Assembly: GCA_016215655.1 (NCBI GenBank)
Contig: JACRIT010000080.1
Coordinates: forward strand, 1-36,116
From: Acidimicrobiia bacterium
Lineage (GTDB): Bacteria; Actinomycetota; Acidimicrobiia; Spongiisociales; UBA11373
Direction of reading: 5' to 3'
Length of the DNA: 36,116 nt
Under the pieces are notes generated by a model. It saw only the letters and a list, made by a program, of their open reading frames with translations, did no database searches and was not told where the DNA came from. Positions 10,781-18,733 of this stretch are shown here, piece by piece. Position numbers and translations under genes: made by a program. The first letter of the stretch is position 1; every line of letters starts with the position of its first letter.

Positions 10781-13081
10781 GTGCCCGTCACGAAACCGGA
10801 GGTCATCCGCACCCCCGATCACCGGCTGCGAGTCTTCGTGAGCTCGACCCTGCAGGAACTGACGGACGAGCGTGCGGCGGTGCGACGGGCGGTGGAGCGG
10901 CTCGATCTGACGCCGGTGATGTTCGAGGCGGGGGCGCGGCCCCATCCGCCGCGCGAGCTGTATCGCTCCTATCTCGAGCAGAGTCACGTCTTTGTGGGCT
11001 TGTACTGGCAGCGGTACGGATGGGCGGCTCCCGGCGACGAGGTCTCGGGACTCGAGGACGAGTACCGGCTGTCCGCGGGGATGCCCCGGCTCTTGTACCT
11101 CAAGGAGCCCGCTCCGGAGCGCGACGAGCGGCTCGAGGCGCTCCTCGATCGGATCCGCGACGACGACACGTCGTCATACCGACGGTTCGGTTCGGTGGGG
11201 GAGCTGGAAGCGCTGGTGGCGAGCGACCTCGCCGTGCTGCTCACCGAGCGCTTCGAGGCGAGCGTTGGCGCTCCCCACCCGCGCCAGGGTGGAGCCGCGG
11301 GCACGAGTGCGGAGCCGGCGGGGCGCAAGCTGGCAGCCATCGTCGCTGCCGACTTCGCCGGTTCCGCCCGCACGATGCGGAAGGACGAGATCGGAACCCT
11401 GACGCGAATCCGGTCGCTCATGGCCGACCTGGTTGCACCGATCGTCGAGCGGCATCGGGGTCGAGTGATCCGGAGCGTCGGACAGGGATGGATGGCCGAG
11501 TTCGCCAGCGTCACGGATGCGGTGCTCGGCGCCCTGGAGGTCCAGCAGGAGCTTGCGGCTCGAGAAGCGAGTACGCCCAAGGCCAGCCGGGTCGCCCTCA
11601 AGGTCGGCGTCAGCCTCGGCGAGGTGATCTTCGAGGGCGACCAGGCGTTCGGTGCCGGAGTGAATCTCGCCACCCGTCTCGAGTCGGCCGCGGCCCCCGG
11701 CGGCGTCTGCGTGTCGGATTGGGTGCACGAACAGATCCGCACGCTGTCCGGCCTGCGGATCGAAGCGATGAATGCGCTCTCCCTGGAGAGTCGGGAGATG
11801 AAGGTGGGTGCCTTCATGGTGTACCGGCGTCCCGTGCGCCCCGCCAGATCCCCGGCGACGGCGCCCCCTCCCGCCGCAACGCTCGGTGGCGCCTCCATTG
11901 CCGTGCTGCCATTTGCCAACCTGTCGGGCGATCCGAGTCAGGAGTACTTCGTGGACGGCATGGTGGACGACATCCTCACCGGGCTTGCCCGGTTCAAGTC
12001 ACTGGCTGTCGTCGCCCGCCAGTCCTCGTTCGTGTACAAGGGTCGAGCCGCGGATGTCCGGGAGGTGGGTCGAGAGCTCGGGGTCCGATACGTGCTCGAG
12101 GGCAGCGTTCAGAAATCGCACAATCGGGTCCGCATCACCGGGCAACTGATCGATGCCACGACCGGTGCCCACGTCTTCGCCGACCGTTTTGAAGGTGACC
12201 TGGCGGATGTCTTCGACCTCCAGGATCATCTCACCGAGCGTGTGGTCGGCGTCCTCGAGCCGCAGATCCGCAGGGCAGAGATCGACCGGGCCCGCCGGGC
12301 ACGACCAGAGAGCCTCAGCGCCTACGACCTCTACCTCCAGGCGATTCCCCATGTGTACGCCATGCGGCCCGCCGACAACACCCGGGGTCTGGAGCTCCTC
12401 GATGAGGCGATGAGGCTCGACCCGACGTACATCCCGGCCCAGGCGTTCGCCGCGTGGTGCCTCGAGCAGCGGCTGAGCCGGGGGTGGCCGACCACGCAGC
12501 TGGACGACGCCGAACGGGCGATCGCCCTCGCCCGATCGACCATCGATGCCGACACGGGAGATGCCAACGTGATCGCCATCACCGGCTTCGTCCTGCTCAA
12601 GGTCGGACGGGAGTACGAGCCGGGCCTCGCCGCTCTCCGTGACGCCGTCCGGCTCAATCCCAACAACGCCTTCGTCCTGATGAACGCGGGGTGGGCGGAG
12701 GTGTTCGCCGGCAGCCTGGGCAGGGCCGAGGAGCTCTTCGAGCGAGCCCGGTCGCTCAGCCCCCGCGACCCTGCTTCGTTCTACGTCGTCACCGGCCTGG
12801 CGATGATCGATCTGCTGTCCCGACGGTTCGATGACGCCATCGCCCTCGCCTCGGAGTCCGTGGCCCTCTATGGCGATTGGGACGCCACCTGGTTCGTGCT
12901 CGGGATGGCGTATGCATATGGCGGCAGGGATGACGAGGCGCGCCATGCCATCGATCGGGTCGGGCAGCTGCTCGGGGGCGCCTCGGTGTGGCGTTTCGCC
13001 CAGTCCCTTCCGATATCGGACGCGGAGCGAAGGGCTCGCATCGATGACGGCCTTCGGCTGGCTGGAGTCCCCGAGGAGTGA
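10781..13081 (+). CDS. DUF4062 - degenerate class III cyclase - TolB_N-like - TPR protein
   Basis: 766 aa from GTG 10781 with an excellent GGAGGAGG 3 nt upstream; longer frames upstream lack support. Order: DUF4062 (residues about 16-110; RVFVSSTLQELTDERAAV), a domain often found at the N-terminus of NTPase sensor proteins; class III cyclase homology (about 183-345; KLAAIVAADFAG); a TolB-N/FlgO-like region (about 370-490; IAVLPFANLSGDPSQEYF); then TPR-like repeats (about 500-750). In the cyclase domain the first metal Asp is kept (D191), but the second is Gln (Q235, VGQGW instead of GDGW) and the purine-specifying position is also Gln (Q288), while N295 and R299 remain. Catalysis is therefore doubtful and a binding or regulatory role more likely. 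No membrane segment seen. Partner and signal unknown. Confidence 0.82.
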   Translation: MPVTKPEVIRTPDHRLRVFVSSTLQELTDERAAVRRAVERLDLTPVMFEAGARPHPPRELYRSYLEQSHVFVGLYWQRYGWAAPGDEVSGLEDEYRLSAGMPRLLYLKEPAPERDERLEALLDRIRDDDTSSYRRFGSVGELEALVASDLAVLLTERFEASVGAPHPRQGGAAGTSAEPAGRKLAAIVAADFAGSARTMRKDEIGTLTRIRSLMADLVAPIVERHRGRVIRSVGQGWMAEFASVTDAVLGALEVQQELAAREASTPKASRVALKVGVSLGEVIFEGDQAFGAGVNLATRLESAAAPGGVCVSDWVHEQIRTLSGLRIEAMNALSLESREMKVGAFMVYRRPVRPARSPATAPPPAATLGGASIAVLPFANLSGDPSQEYFVDGMVDDILTGLARFKSLAVVARQSSFVYKGRAADVREVGRELGVRYVLEGSVQKSHNRVRITGQLIDATTGAHVFADRFEGDLADVFDLQDHLTERVVGVLEPQIRRAEIDRARRARPESLSAYDLYLQAIPHVYAMRPADNTRGLELLDEAMRLDPTYIPAQAFAAWCLEQRLSRGWPTTQLDDAERAIALARSTIDADTGDANVIAITGFVLLKVGREYEPGLAALRDAVRLNPNNAFVLMNAGWAEVFAGSLGRAEELFERARSLSPRDPASFYVVTGLAMIDLLSRRFDDAIALASESVALYGDWDATWFVLGMAYAYGGRDDEARHAIDRVGQLLGGASVWRFAQSLPISDAERRARIDDGLRLAGVPEE

Positions 13082-13188
13082 AGGCGCGGTCATGCCGTCG
13101 GGATACCGGCGACCCGGGGCCATGACCCGGAGTCGGGACGGAGACGGTCGATGCCGGCGACGGCTGATGAGGAGATGAAGGGAGACCC

Positions 13189-13644
13189 ATGGTGCGGAGC
13201 TGCGTCACCGGAAGAAACCACCTGAGGGGAAGACGGGGGTCGAAGGGGTCTACCTTCCTCGCCGCCTCGATCGTGGTGGTCGGGGCGATGCGGGTGGTGG
13301 CGGGGGTAGCGGCCTGGCTCACGGTCAGATCGCAGTTGGCCGGGGAGCGGATCGTGGTTCCTGGGGAGGGGAGCCGACTTCACCCTCGCCGAGTGACGGG
13401 CCCGGTCACGGCCTTCGCCGAGGCGAATGTGATCAAGCGGGTGGCGTTGTCGGCCACCGGTGGTCGAACCTATGGCGAACTCCCGGAGGGAGACCCGATG
13501 GCGGAGACCGCCATGAATGCAGCCCTCCTCCGCTCGTCGCTCTTCACGTCGATCCTGGCGTTCGGTATGGCTGCCGCCGAGGTGGCGACGGGACTCGCCC
13601 TGGTGGCTCTGGGCACGGAAATGAGGAGACTCCCGCGCCGATGA
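13189..13644 (+). CDS. Small conserved actinobacterial membrane protein
   Basis: 151 aa from ATG 13189 with GGGAG a few bases upstream. Two hydrophobic segments are seen, around residues 22-45 (FLAASIVVVGAMRVVAGVAAW) and 113-142 (SLFTSILAFGMAAAEVATGLALVAL), separated by a polar stretch with VTGPVTAFAEANVIKRVAL and TGGRTYGELPEGDP. That arrangement resembles a family of two-helix actinobacterial membrane proteins of unknown function, which I recall only by sequence pattern. The neighbours give no functional clue. An SD and in-frame conserved pattern support a real gene. Confidence 0.65.
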   Translation: MVRSCVTGRNHLRGRRGSKGSTFLAASIVVVGAMRVVAGVAAWLTVRSQLAGERIVVPGEGSRLHPRRVTGPVTAFAEANVIKRVALSATGGRTYGELPEGDPMAETAMNAALLRSSLFTSILAFGMAAAEVATGLALVALGTEMRRLPRR

Positions 13645-13780
13645 GGCCGCGGGTCGAGGCACCCGGAGGGCCGGGCGGCAATCCCCGCGAGGTGGATCCC
13701 CAGGGCAGGACGCGCCCCATCGAGGTCACTCCGACGCCGTGACGCTTCCGTACGCGCCCGAGGCTCGCGGCGGCGCAGGT

Positions 13781-14119
13781 TCAGGTCGCCGGCGACTCCC
13801 CGGGGCGGCGGTAGCCGACCCCCTTCGCCTTGGCGAGTGCCTGCAGCGTCTCCTCCACGGTCATGAGCACCGTGGTCTCGACCGAGGCGAGGGCGCCGCC
13901 CGCGGCGATGGCCAGCACGGCGCCGGCCATGGAGACGTTGTCGGGCGCCTCGAAGAGCGCGTAGCCGTCGTACTCGCCGAAGGCGTACCAGAAGCCGAGC
14001 AGGGTGCCCCCGACCTGTTCGATGTAGGCGCGTGCGGCGTTGCGGCGGTCCTCAGGATTCTGGATCAGCTTCGACCACGTCGCCGGGGTGTAGCTGAAGC
14101 GCATGAGATAGACGGCCAT
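13781..14119 (-). CDS. GYD-domain protein
   Basis: 112 aa, compact alpha/beta protein of the GYD family (typically about 100 aa, unknown function, related in fold to dimeric ferredoxin-like proteins). Seen: MAVYLMRFSYTPATWSKLIQNPEDRR at the start, then FWYAFGEYDGYALFEAPDN, the family's G-x-YD signature, and a final VLMTVEETLQALAKA. ATG 14119 is preceded by AGAGAGG at 6-7 nt. No signal peptide. It lies 185 bp downstream of the metallopeptidase-like gene on the same strand; co-transcription is possible. Confidence 0.8.
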   Translation of the reverse strand: MAVYLMRFSYTPATWSKLIQNPEDRRNAARAYIEQVGGTLLGFWYAFGEYDGYALFEAPDNVSMAGAVLAIAAGGALASVETTVLMTVEETLQALAKAKGVGYRRPGESPAT

Positions 14120-14304
14120 CGGGAACCTCTCTTGTTCGAGGGGCTGCGAGCCTAGAACGCCAGGCTCGAGATTGGCCCGAGCCGCCGATGGGCCTTGCTG
14201 CCGGCGATCGCATCACCGGATCCACCAGCGCTCCCCGGACCCGGCTGCAGCTGCAGTGGATCACCCCGGCGCCTGCGCCGACCTGCGTTGCGTCCCCGAC
14301 AGCC

Positions 14305-16317
14305 TCACGACCCTGCCACCCCACCCGGCCCCGTGCCCCGCCGCCTCCGCAGGACCACCACCAGTACGACCGCCCCGCCAACGAGCACGACGGCAGCCGC
14401 GGTCCGCATCACCCGGCCCTGGCCGACATCCTCGGCCTGGTCGATGAGGTCGATGACGTCCGCCGCCAACATCTCGGCGTCGTCGTGGCGTCCCGCTTCG
14501 AATGCCGTCGCCGCATCGAGTAGGGCGTCGCCTGGATCGTCGCCGAGCAAACCGACGGTCTCGAAGAATCCCCGCTCCGCTGCGACGGCCACCGAGGCTG
14601 CTTCGACGGCGGTCACCGCCTCGAGCTGATCCTCACCGATGGCGGTGGCGGTGATGAGGTCCTGGGGGATCTGGGCGTTCTCGTAGGCGACTTCGAGCTC
14701 GGGGGGTGGGGTGAGGTCGAGGTGGTCCGCCGTCTCCTCGATGCGATCGCGCAGGGTCACCACTGCCTGGGCCGAGGTGATCGTCTGTTCGGCGGTGCGG
14801 AATTGCCACTCGCCCAGGGGCTGGCGTACCGCCCACGGGGTTTCCCAGTCGGTGTCGGCGACGAGGAGGGTGGCGTAGATCTCGCGGGCGGACCGGCGTT
14901 CATCGAGCAACGTCAGGTCCACGGGCGCCGCCACGAATTCGCGGAACAGCGCCTCGGCGCCGGTGGACCCGCCGACCTCTTCGAGCAGGTCGAGGAACCG
15001 CTGCCACCCATCGGTGGCGGCGACGGTCTCGGGCGCGCTCCCGTCCTGGTAGGCGGTGAGGTCGTTGGCGGCGGCGGCGATCACAGCCTGAAGGCCATCG
15101 GCACCGATCTCCTCGTGCAAGGCGCGCATCACCCAGAAGGAGGCGTTGTAGCCGTAGTCCTCGCGCTGGAACGACTCCTCATCCTCCCCGGGGGCACGGC
15201 GTGGAACATCCCAACGATTGAGGGGTACCGCGACGGGCACGTCGGTGGCGGGCGGGGAGGGTCGCTCCGGGACGCCCTCTCCGTCGATGGCGTCGAAGGC
15301 GGTTGCCGCCAGCTCCTCGGCCAGTCCCTCGGCGATCCACCTGCCGGTGAACAGTTCGCTGTTGGCCCAAAGGTGGGAGATCTCGTGGAGGATGGTGTGG
15401 TCGTCGAGGTCTTCGCCCAGCTCGATGACATCCTCGTAGGCCAGATACCACCCGGCGTAGCCGAGCAGTGTCGGGTCGAGGGTCTCGAAGATGTCGAGCG
15501 TCGTCTGATCGCCGACGCCGAGGCCGATGGCATCCTGAAGCGCCGGGAGGCCGCGGCGCACCAACTCGGAGACTCGCAGTGCCCAGACCTCGTCGCCGGG
15601 CCACGATCTCACCGTGACGATGAGGCCCTCGACCTCCATCACCGTGGAGACGAGCGCCTCGTCGTGGCGAGCGGTGAAGAACACCCCCCACTCGGCGGGA
15701 TCGTCGACACCGGTTCGGTACCAGGTGGTGACATCCTCACCCACATCGACGTCCAGCTCGTCGCCGCGATAGTCGGCGGCGAAGCGAGTCGGAATCCGGA
15801 TCGTCACATCCGACAGTCCGGCATCCCCCCATGCCCAGGCGCTGAAGGCGCCGTAGGCGGGATTGGCGCGCACCGCGCTCTCGGAGCGCGGCTCACCGCC
15901 GGGGAGATGAAAGGAGAGCGCGATCGCCTGTTGACCCTGGTAGAAGATCGCGGGGAAGGCGACGGTGATGACCCGGCCGGTCTTGCCGTCGTCGTCGAGT
16001 ACCTCGATGGCCTCGGAGAAGCCGAGGGAGCGTCCCCGGTCGTCGACGACGACGACCTCGATCGCCTCGTCCGGAAGCAGGATGCGGAAGCTGTCGTAGT
16101 AGTACCGGTTGATCACCGATTCCGATGTCGTCGGTGGCTTCTGGTTGGTCAACAGGAAGCTGACGGTCACCTCGAGGCGCGACTCCTCCGGAGCGAACTC
16201 GTACACCGCGTCCGCCTCGATGCGGAGGTCTCCCTCTGCCGCCGCCGGACCCGCACCGACGATGAGGACTGCGCCCACGATGGCGGCCACCATCGTGAGA
16301 CGACCGGGTTGGCGCAC
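14305..16317 (-). CDS. Secreted, membrane-anchored HExxH metallopeptidase-like protein
   Basis: 670 aa from GTG 16317, which has GGAGG 5 nt upstream; the frame is open 53 codons further but those are Arg/Pro-rich and without a start signal. Signal peptide at the N-terminus (MVAAIVGAVLIVGAGPAAAEG), a long beta-rich region, then HEISH (HTILHEISHLWANSELF), the zinc-binding motif of gluzincin-type peptidases, followed about 20 residues later by WIAEGLAEELAA, whose Glu could be the third ligand. A helical segment follows, and a C-terminal membrane segment VVLVGGAVVLVVVL with RRRRG anchors it, so the body faces outside. Similar in plan to M1/M61-like peptidases but family not pinned down. Substrate unknown. 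Confidence 0.72.
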   Translation of the reverse strand: MRQPGRLTMVAAIVGAVLIVGAGPAAAEGDLRIEADAVYEFAPEESRLEVTVSFLLTNQKPPTTSESVINRYYYDSFRILLPDEAIEVVVVDDRGRSLGFSEAIEVLDDDGKTGRVITVAFPAIFYQGQQAIALSFHLPGGEPRSESAVRANPAYGAFSAWAWGDAGLSDVTIRIPTRFAADYRGDELDVDVGEDVTTWYRTGVDDPAEWGVFFTARHDEALVSTVMEVEGLIVTVRSWPGDEVWALRVSELVRRGLPALQDAIGLGVGDQTTLDIFETLDPTLLGYAGWYLAYEDVIELGEDLDDHTILHEISHLWANSELFTGRWIAEGLAEELAATAFDAIDGEGVPERPSPPATDVPVAVPLNRWDVPRRAPGEDEESFQREDYGYNASFWVMRALHEEIGADGLQAVIAAAANDLTAYQDGSAPETVAATDGWQRFLDLLEEVGGSTGAEALFREFVAAPVDLTLLDERRSAREIYATLLVADTDWETPWAVRQPLGEWQFRTAEQTITSAQAVVTLRDRIEETADHLDLTPPPELEVAYENAQIPQDLITATAIGEDQLEAVTAVEAASVAVAAERGFFETVGLLGDDPGDALLDAATAFEAGRHDDAEMLAADVIDLIDQAEDVGQGRVMRTAAAVVLVGGAVVLVVVLRRRRGTGPGGVAGS

Positions 16318-16338
16318 GGCAACCTCCAGGAGTCGAGA

Positions 16339-16366
16339 ACCCCGCCGGGAATCACCCCGACGGGGT
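16339..16366 (-). terminator. Possible hairpin between helicase and peptidase genes
   Basis: On the minus strand ACCCCG pairs with CGGGGT, with an inner CGGG/CCCG stem, just after the helicase stop and ahead of the peptidase start. No T-tract. It could be an attenuating terminator or part of the peptidase leader. Confidence 0.3.
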
Positions 16367-16384
16367 CGATCGCACCATTGTGGC

Positions 16385-17662
16385 CTAGCCCCAGTACTGG
16401 TGGCGCGACCGCGACTTGGTGCGGCCCTTGCCGTTTCCGCCACGGTTGGGGGAGCGGCGTGCCGCCCCGGTCTCACCGCGGGGGGCGGTGTTGGTCACCT
16501 TGTGGCCGCCGGTGCTCAGTCCCGCCGGGTTGGGGGTGTCGAGCGGGGCGCTCATCCCGATGGAGCGCTGCAGACCACGGATCATGCCGGTCTGGTCGTC
16601 GGTGACCATGGAGAGCACCACGCCGGGAGCCCCGGCGCGGGCGGTGCGTCCGGAGCGGTGCAGGTAGGCCTTGGCATCATCGGCGGGGTCGAAGTGGATC
16701 ACCGAGGCCACCCCGGTGACGTGGATGCCGCGGGCGGCGACGTCGGTCGCCACCAGGGCCCACACTCGCCCGTCGCTGAAGGCCTTCAGCGCCCGGGTCC
16801 GCTGGGCCTGGCTGCGGCCGCCGTGGATCGCCTCGGCTCGAACGCCGAGCTGCTCGAGCCGCTTTGCCACCTTGTCTGTGGCGTGGCGGGTTCGGCAGAA
16901 GACGATCGCAGGCGCCTCGGCCGAGATCACCGACGCGGTGTGCTCGAACCGATCGGTCTGGCCGACCTTCCAGAAGAAGTGGCGGGCATTGCCGTGGTCC
17001 TCGGACTTCTCACCGACCTCATGCCGCACCGGTTCTTTCTGGTAGCGGCGGGTGAGTTCGGCGACGGCGCCATCGAGCGTGGCCGAGAACAGCCAGGTGC
17101 GGCGATCGGGCCGGGTCATGTCGAGGATCTTCTTGACATCGGGCATGAAGCCCATGTCGCCCATACGATCGGCCTCGTCGACGACGACCATCTCGACCTC
17201 GGAGAGATCGATGTGGCGCTGCTCGATGAGATCGAGCAGGCGTCCCGGGCAGGCGACGAGCACGTCGACGCCGCGGCGCATCATCTGGATCTGCGGGCCG
17301 TAGCCGACACCGCCGTAGACGGCGCCGACGAAGCGGCTGCGGTCCTTGCCGAGCGGGGCCAGCTCGCGCTGGATCTGATCGGCGAGCTCGCGCGTCGGGG
17401 CCAGCACCAGGCCGCGGGGGCGCTTGGGCTTGGCGTGCTCGACGCTCATCATCATCGGGATGCCAAAGGCGAGGGTCTTGCCCGAGCCGGTGGGGGCCCG
17501 GCCGCTGATGTCACGCCCGGCCAGGGCGTCGCGGATCACCGCGGCCTGGATGGGGAATGGCTCGCTGATGCCCTTGCGGGCGAGCAGGGCGACGATGTCG
17601 TCGGGGACACCGAGGTCTTTGAAGGTCGTGGGCACACCAAGGCCCGTGGTGGTAGTGGTCAT
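16385..17662 (-). CDS. DEAD-box ATP-dependent RNA helicase
   Basis: 425 aa from ATG 17662 (MTTTTTGLGVPTTFKDLGV), with GAGAGGGGAAA upstream. Unwinds RNA duplexes or remodels RNPs in the cytoplasm, often in ribosome assembly or at low temperature. All motifs are present in order: Q motif (FKDLGV...FPIQ), I APTGSGKT, Ia PTRELA, II DEAD (VVVDEADRMGDMG), III SAT, IV IVFCRT, V ATDVAARGIHV, VI HRSGRTARAG. The C-terminus is a short basic tail (GNGKGRTKSRSRHQYWG), as in RhlE-like proteins that use it for RNA binding. The first 240 nt of open frame upstream of 17662 are leader, not protein. Which RhlE/CsdA subgroup it belongs to cannot be said. Confidence 0.95.
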   Translation of the reverse strand: MTTTTTGLGVPTTFKDLGVPDDIVALLARKGISEPFPIQAAVIRDALAGRDISGRAPTGSGKTLAFGIPMMMSVEHAKPKRPRGLVLAPTRELADQIQRELAPLGKDRSRFVGAVYGGVGYGPQIQMMRRGVDVLVACPGRLLDLIEQRHIDLSEVEMVVVDEADRMGDMGFMPDVKKILDMTRPDRRTWLFSATLDGAVAELTRRYQKEPVRHEVGEKSEDHGNARHFFWKVGQTDRFEHTASVISAEAPAIVFCRTRHATDKVAKRLEQLGVRAEAIHGGRSQAQRTRALKAFSDGRVWALVATDVAARGIHVTGVASVIHFDPADDAKAYLHRSGRTARAGAPGVVLSMVTDDQTGMIRGLQRSIGMSAPLDTPNPAGLSTGGHKVTNTAPRGETGAARRSPNRGGNGKGRTKSRSRHQYWG

Positions 17663-17996
17663 GGGTCGTTTCCCCTCTCGGGATACTGGGCGAACGGTCC
17701 CGGAGATCCGGGAGAGGGGCGTGACGAGGCAGATCAAGCCACTGCAGATTGTCCGACGCCGTCGTATCACCGGGGGGACCGCTTTGCAGCGTCCGGCCTC
17801 TAACCGGTGTGGCGTCGAGAAGAAGGTAGCAGGGTGGGGGAGGGAAACCAGCATTGGGGGAGCGCAATGCGCGGTACCGGGTGCCAGGTACCGGAGCTGC
17901 AATGGGCAAGGCGGTGTCTCTGTCGCACCTCGAGGACTGAGCCGGACCCGGGTGTTCCTCTAGTGTCTTGGCGGAACGGTCGATGAGAGGGGAAGG
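17663..17996. promoter_or_regulatory. 334-bp intergenic region between helicase and the low-GC operon
   Basis: No convincing gene. It holds the helicase leader on the minus strand, with a near-palindrome at 17698-17713 (TCCCGGA, GA, TCCGGGA) about 40 bp before the helicase ATG that could fold in the mRNA. A short heptad-like run lies at 17874-17894 (GTACCGG, GTGCCAG, GTACCGG). On the plus strand a possible -10 TAGTGT (17961-17966) and a purine-rich GAGAGGGGAAGG precede the GTG at 17997. DEAD-box genes often have regulatory leaders; nothing here proves it. Confidence 0.4.
17874..17894. repeat. Short heptad-like repeat GTACCGG-GTGCCAG-GTACCGG
   Basis: Three 7-mers in tandem, the outer two identical and the middle one differing at two positions. 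It may belong to the same class of 7-bp tandem repeats seen at four other sites in the window, but at three units chance cannot be excluded. Confidence 0.4.
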
Positions 17997-18209
17997 GTGG
18001 GTAGGCGACAGGCGGAGGGCGATGCGATACTTGAGTCGCTCAAACGCCAGAAGTGGCGTGTAAGCGGTGGTGGTGACTCGTACTATCTAGCGAAGTGCCC
18101 GTGTCGTCGCCATATGAAGACAATCCACTTGTCGCCGTCTGATGTCAATTACTACCGTAAACTTCGGACCCGCTTGAGAAACCATACCTGCTGGATAGAC
18201 GACCTATGA
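17997..18209 (+). CDS. HicA-like small protein with CPC motif, first gene of a low-GC pair
   Basis: 70 aa from GTG 17997, right after GAGAGGGGAAGG. Seen: a helix-like start (ILESLKRQKWRVS), a glycine turn (GGGDSYYLAK), then CPCRRHMKTIHLSPSD and NYYRKLRTRLRNHTCW. The pattern (short helix, GW/KW turn, three short strands, basic, His near the middle) recalls HicA-type dsRBD-like mRNA-interferase toxins and a related actinobacterial group with a CPCG-H-KT core; that likeness is from memory and not proven. Four Cys could bind a metal. The stop overlaps the next ATG by 4 nt. GC is about 51 percent over 18061-18180, far below the surroundings, which suggests horizontal acquisition. Confidence 0.6.
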   Translation: MGRRQAEGDAILESLKRQKWRVSGGGDSYYLAKCPCRRHMKTIHLSPSDVNYYRKLRTRLRNHTCWIDDL

Positions 18210-18538
18210 AGACCGACCTCGACCTTGCCTTCAAGGTGAACGCATCCCATACGGTCCTGGAGGGGCGTGTCGAACGCCTCCAGGCCCAGTTGGCGAAGCG
18301 CGAGACACCTGATGTCTACGACATCGACCTCACTGCCAACTTCAAGACGCGGACCGTGATCATCCATATGGTTGTCAAGGGCCGCTCTGATGCTCAGGTG
18401 CTAACGCGGGCCCTCGGAGTGGTTGTGCCCGCGATCTTCGCCATTGGGGATGTTGTCGTGTTCGGACAGTCTCGGAAGGCCGCGCCGAAGTCTGCTGAGA
18501 TCTGGCAACCCGATCTGGAACTTGCGGCCGTTGGCTAA
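18206..18538 (+). CDS. Unrecognised small protein, second gene of a low-GC pair
   Basis: 110 aa from ATG 18206, overlapping the upstream stop (ATGA), so translation is coupled. I do not recognise a family. Visible: a helical segment with a possible short coiled coil (HTVLEGRVERLQAQLAKRE), a beta-rich stretch (YDIDLTANFKTRTVIIHMVV), then a helix and hydrophobic segment (ALGVVVPAIFAIGDVVVFG). No signal peptide and no DNA-binding motif are obvious. If the upstream product is a HicA-like toxin, this would be in the antitoxin position, though typical HicB features (partial RNase H fold plus RHH/HTH) are not evident. The gene shares the lower GC of its partner. Confidence 0.55.
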   Translation: MKTDLDLAFKVNASHTVLEGRVERLQAQLAKRETPDVYDIDLTANFKTRTVIIHMVVKGRSDAQVLTRALGVVVPAIFAIGDVVVFGQSRKAAPKSAEIWQPDLELAAVG

Positions 18539-18574
18539 CGCTGCCGCATAGAGCTGCTTCGCCTCGGCCGTGCG

Positions 18575-18603
18575 GATAAGGCGGGCGGAGGGAGCCCCTT
18601 ATC
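18575..18603. terminator. Possible hairpin after the low-GC pair
   Basis: GATAAGG (18575-18581) is complementary to CCTTATC (18597-18603) around a 15-nt loop, 36 bp after the second gene. It is a weak stem without a T-tract. Confidence 0.3.
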
Positions 18604-18707
18604 GCTCATGCCCCCGGCGGGAGCAGCAGTGGTCAAAGTCGCGCCAGTTGCGGCGCAGGTGATGGTTGGTCACGGATTGGGTTCGGTGACGCTCCCCCCT
18701 TTTGGCA

Positions 18708-18729
18708 TCGGGCATCGGCTCCCGCCCGA
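18708..18729 (-). terminator. Weak hairpin after the ABC exporter operon
   Basis: TCGGGC (18708-18713) and GCCCGA (18724-18729) can pair just downstream of the last permease gene on the minus strand. The stem is only 6 bp; on the minus strand AAAAGG rather than T residues follows. Confidence 0.25.
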
Positions 18730-18733
18730 CCCC

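Noticed and set aside
13645-13780. Possible small gene between the membrane protein and GYD genes
   Set aside because: No frame with both a ribosome binding site and plausible protein features was found; it is treated as intergenic.
14722-16605. Long plus-strand frame opposite the metallopeptidase-like gene
   Set aside because: No domain signal; the minus strand has a signal peptide, HExxH motif and anchor in one frame with a good ribosome binding site.
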